Origin: Opitutia bacterium
Lineage (GTDB): Bacteria; Verrucomicrobiota; Verrucomicrobiia; Opitutales; Opitutaceae
Assembly (NCBI GenBank): GCA_947461205.1
Contig: CANHJG010000015.1
Location: 1-55,869 of the forward strand
DNA length: 55,869 nucleotides
Direction: 5' to 3'
The position numbers and the translations under genes are program-made. This document shows, piece by piece, positions 53,125-55,869 of this stretch. Within the stretch, counting starts at the first letter, position 1; each line of letters begins with the position of its first letter. The notes below the pieces were generated by a model. That model did no database searches and had not been told where the DNA came from. It worked only from the letters and a program-made list of their open reading frames with translations.

Positions 53125-55680
53125 TCACAGCAGGCTCAATTGCGCATCGTCGGCCGGAGCGACGGAGATTTTTTTCCGGGGCTTTGCCTGGGGCGCGGCG
53201 GTGGGGAGCGTGACGTCGGTGTCGTCGCTCTCCAGTTTCGCGAGAATGGTCTTAGCGCGGTCGATGACGCTGAGCGGCAGGCCGGCGAGGCGGGCGACCT
53301 GAATGCCGTAGCTCCGGTCGGCGGCGCCGGGGACGACGCGGCGGACGAAGACGATGTCGTCGTTCCACTCTTTCACGGCGACGGAGAAATTGCGGAGGCG
53401 CGGGAGATGTTTCGCCAGCTGCGTCAACTCTTGGTAGTGCGTGGCGAACAACGTGCGGGCGCCGCGGTCGGGCGCGCGATGCAGATGCTCGACCACGGCC
53501 CACGCGATGGAAAGACCGTCGTAGGTCGAGGTGCCGCGGCCGATTTCGTCGAGGATGATCAGGGAACGGTCGGTGGCGTTGTTGAGGATGTTGGCGGTCT
53601 CGTTCATCTCGACCATGAAGGTCGAGTTGCCGCGCGCGAGGTCGTCGCTGGCGCCGACGCGGGAGAAAATGCGGTCGACGAGCCCGATGTGACAGGACCT
53701 CGCGGGGACCCAGCAGCCGACCTGGGCGAGGAGAGTGATGAGCGCGATTTGCCGGATGTAGGTCGATTTGCCGGCCATATTGGGGCCGGTGAGCAGCACG
53801 ACCTGGGCGTCGTCGCAGGCGAGCAAGGTGTCGTTGGGCACGAAGGCGGCGCTGGCACCGCGGGCGACGGTGGTGTCGGGGGCCCGGAGCATTTGTTCGA
53901 CGACGGGATGCCGACCCTCGGTGATTTCGAGGATGGCGCCCTCGTCGAGGGTGGGGCGGCAGTAGTCCCACTCGCGGGCGAGGAGGGCCCAACCGGCGAG
54001 GACGTCGAGTTCGGCGAGGGCGTCGGCGGTGTGGGAGAGGGCGATGGAGTCGTCGAGGACGGCCGCGACGAGGTGGTTGAAGAGCTCCAGTTCGCGGGTG
54101 GCGGCGTTTTCCTCGGCGTGAAAAATCTCCTTCTCCTTTTGCTTGAGCGACTCGGTCACATACCGCTCGCCGCCAACGGTGGTCTGACGGCGGATGTAGT
54201 CGGCGGGAACCAAGTGGAGGTTGGCCTTGGTGATCTCGATGTAGTAGCCAAAATTATTGGTGAATCGGACCTTCAGGCTGCGGATGCCGGTACGCTCCTG
54301 CTCCGCTCGCTCCAAGTCGGAGAGCCACGTCTTGTTCCCGCTCGTGAGGGCGCGGAGCTCGTCGAGGGTGGCGTCATAGCCGGCGCGGATGTAATTGCCG
54401 TCGGCGAGATCGTTGGGGAGTTCGGCGGCGAGGGAGCTGATCAGGAGCTGGCGCAGCGCGGGCAGTTCCTGCAGTTGAGCGCTGAGCGCCGCAAGGAGGG
54501 CGTCTGCACCGAAGGCCGCGAGCTCGGCGCGGAGGACGGGCATTTGAGCGAGGGTGTCGCGGATGCCGCCGAGCTCGCGCGGGTTGCGGAGACGATTTTG
54601 CAGACGGCCGAGAATCCGGGGAATATCGCGGATGCTGGCGAGGAGTTCGCGGAGCGAAGCGAGGCGGGACGGCTGGGCGAGGAGTTCGCCGACGAGCGAT
54701 TGGCGGCGGTTGATCTCCGCGAGATCGAGGGTGGGGGAGGCGAGCCAACGCTCGAGGAGCCGGGCGCCGGTCGAGGTGCTGGAGCGGTTGATGGCGGTGA
54801 GGAGCGAGCCGTCGCGGGCGCCGCGGCTGGAAGAAAAAATTTCGAGATTCCGGAGCGTTGCGGGGTCGAGGAGCAGGGTGCGGGCGCTGCGGTATTCCTG
54901 CAGGCCGCGGAGGTTTTCGGGCTTCGCGCAGAGATTTTCGGTGGCGTAGTAGACGAGGGCGCCGGCGGGGCCGAGGGCCGGGTGGGCGTGGGCGAGGCCG
55001 AAGCCCTGCAAGTTGAGCACGCCCAGCGTGTCCATGACCGTTTTCTCACCGGTCGCGGTGTCGAAGTGATAGCCGGGAAGCTCGGTGACGAGGCGCGGGG
55101 CGGCGAAGGCGTGCAGGGCGTGGACCTCGGTCTGGTCGTGCGGCGCCGCCTGCCACCGTTCGCGCTCGTTTTCGATGACCAGGACCTCGGCGGGATCGAG
55201 GGCGGTGAGGACGGGCAGGAGATTCGCGATGTGGGCATCGGTCGCGACGCGGAACTCGCCGGTCGAGAGATCGAGCCACGCGGCGTGCAGGCCGTGCTTA
55301 TCGAGGGCGAGGGCGCAAAGGTAGTGGTTGCGCGCGGCGTCGATTTGATTGGCGGCGAGCGTGGTGCCGGGCGAAAGGATGCGCGTGAGTTGGCGGCGGA
55401 CGAGTTTGCCGGCCTTGGCGGGCTCGGCCTGGTCGCAGATGGCAACTTTTTTCCCGGCCGCGAGGAGTTTGGTGACGTAGTTATCGAGGGCTTGGGCCGG
55501 AAGGCCGGCCATGGGGTGGTCCTGGCGCTTGGTGAGCGTCAGGCCGAGCAGGCGGGAGGCGACGACGGCGTCGTCGAAAAACAGCTCGAAGAAATCGCCG
55601 AGGCGGAAGAACAGGAGCGTGTCCTTCGGCAGCCCGCGCTTCACCTCAAAATACTGTTGCATCATCGGGGTTAGGTTCAT
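53125..55680 (-). CDS. mutS: DNA mismatch repair protein MutS
   Basis: MutS recognises base mismatches and small loops and starts repair with MutL. The protein is 851 aa, the normal length. The N-terminal mismatch-binding domain has LFFRLGDFFELFFDDA, with FFE at the position of the F-x-E mismatch wedge; connector, lever and clamp domains follow. The ATPase domain has Walker A GPNMAGKST near residue 631, then the Walker B LIILDEIGRGTSTYDG and FATHYQEL. It is convergent with the toxin. A phage-type recombinase begins 32 bp upstream on the opposite strand, so its promoter may lie in this short gap or overlap that gene. Confidence 0.98.
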   Translation of the reverse strand: MNLTPMMQQYFEVKRGLPKDTLLFFRLGDFFELFFDDAVVASRLLGLTLTKRQDHPMAGLPAQALDNYVTKLLAAGKKVAICDQAEPAKAGKLVRRQLTRILSPGTTLAANQIDAARNHYLCALALDKHGLHAAWLDLSTGEFRVATDAHIANLLPVLTALDPAEVLVIENERERWQAAPHDQTEVHALHAFAAPRLVTELPGYHFDTATGEKTVMDTLGVLNLQGFGLAHAHPALGPAGALVYYATENLCAKPENLRGLQEYRSARTLLLDPATLRNLEIFSSSRGARDGSLLTAINRSSTSTGARLLERWLASPTLDLAEINRRQSLVGELLAQPSRLASLRELLASIRDIPRILGRLQNRLRNPRELGGIRDTLAQMPVLRAELAAFGADALLAALSAQLQELPALRQLLISSLAAELPNDLADGNYIRAGYDATLDELRALTSGNKTWLSDLERAEQERTGIRSLKVRFTNNFGYYIEITKANLHLVPADYIRRQTTVGGERYVTESLKQKEKEIFHAEENAATRELELFNHLVAAVLDDSIALSHTADALAELDVLAGWALLAREWDYCRPTLDEGAILEITEGRHPVVEQMLRAPDTTVARGASAAFVPNDTLLACDDAQVVLLTGPNMAGKSTYIRQIALITLLAQVGCWVPARSCHIGLVDRIFSRVGASDDLARGNSTFMVEMNETANILNNATDRSLIILDEIGRGTSTYDGLSIAWAVVEHLHRAPDRGARTLFATHYQELTQLAKHLPRLRNFSVAVKEWNDDIVFVRRVVPGAADRSYGIQVARLAGLPLSVIDRAKTILAKLESDDTDVTLPTAAPQAKPRKKISVAPADDAQLSLL

Positions 55681-55712
55681 TTATACACCCTCCTCATACC
55701 ACCCACAGACAT

Positions 55713-55869
55713 ATGAGCAACCGATCCACGAAGGCCGAGTGGCGAAAGACGCAGTTGCAGGGGCTCTACGAGTTCCGCCCAGCGGGGACCGCCAAAGGTA
55801 CGACAGGCGTCTACTACTCCCGCTACAGCGTGAACGGCAGGAGGACCTTTCGGAGTTTGGGGACGAGCA
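55713..55869 (+). CDS. Tyrosine recombinase / phage-type integrase, N-terminal part (cut by window end)
   Basis: The last 157 bases encode 52 codons from ATG 55713 without a stop. The product starts MSNRSTKAEWRK and has LYEFRPAGTAKG, then GVYYSRYSVNGRRTFRSLGT, a pattern typical of the arm-binding domain at the N-terminus of phage-type integrases (aromatic-x-R-x-x-VNG-x-R). The catalytic domain is outside the window. It is divergent from mutS with a 32-bp gap. It may mark the edge of an integrated element, but no tRNA or repeat is visible to prove this. Confidence 0.6.
   Translation, partial: MSNRSTKAEWRKTQLQGLYEFRPAGTAKGTTGVYYSRYSVNGRRTFRSLGTS

Noticed and set aside
53140-55674. An 844-codon open frame on the plus strand opposite mutS
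   Set aside because: It is the shadow of mutS in a high-GC genome: Gly/Val/Glu-rich, no domain, and mutS is unmistakable on the other strand.

Overview
The window looks like chromosomal DNA of a high-GC member of Verrucomicrobiota, probably Opitutaceae. This rests on family content, not on a database match: several large TonB-dependent receptors, one with the SPFEV-type N-terminus I associate with that phylum; many sulfatases; a PVC-type haem-binding dehydrogenase with a degenerate SGNH partner; and a DUF5069 protein beside trpC and rsmA. No rRNA, tRNA or CRISPR array was recognised.

Positions 1-33508 form an accessory catabolic locus for a sulfated, probably fucose-containing and acylated glycan, such as fucoidan or a fucosylated sulfated mucin. 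It holds four TonB-dependent receptors (the first cut by the window edge), five secreted sulfatases, a GH29 alpha-L-fucosidase, an esterase fused to a PQQ-like beta-propeller, a second alpha/beta-hydrolase, two tandem putative TIM-barrel glycoside hydrolases, and a ThuA / SGNH-like / c-type haem dehydrogenase module. Nearly all carry signal peptides. The inferred order is receptor uptake of oligosaccharides, desulfation and deacylation in the periplasm, release of fucose, and possibly periplasmic oxidation of sugar products by the haem protein. No SusD-like protein and no sulfatase-maturing enzyme is present. Three gene remnants (a ThuA fragment and two sulfatase fragments) lie in the gaps, so the locus has gained and lost paralogues.

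Positions 33509-34504 are a gene-poor junction with two inverted repeats and a decayed lipoprotein-like frame. After it come housekeeping genes: a small GlsB/YeaQ-type membrane protein, a short repeat cluster, an exported unknown protein, rsmA, DUF5069, trpC, mazG, xerC, a secreted beta-propeller protein with an S55-type (SpoIVB-like) protein, hemL, nadE, a compact tolC-maf-TonB-like-rluA run, and aroF.

The right end holds a Phd-like antitoxin / PIN toxin pair with two palindromes touching the antitoxin start codon, then mutS, and the first 52 codons of a phage-type tyrosine recombinase that may open another mobile segment.

The most interesting candidates are the whole sulfated-glycan locus, the esterase/beta-propeller fusion, the tandem unassigned glycosidase pair, and the S55-type protein paired with a beta-propeller protein in a bacterium with no other sign here of sporulation.
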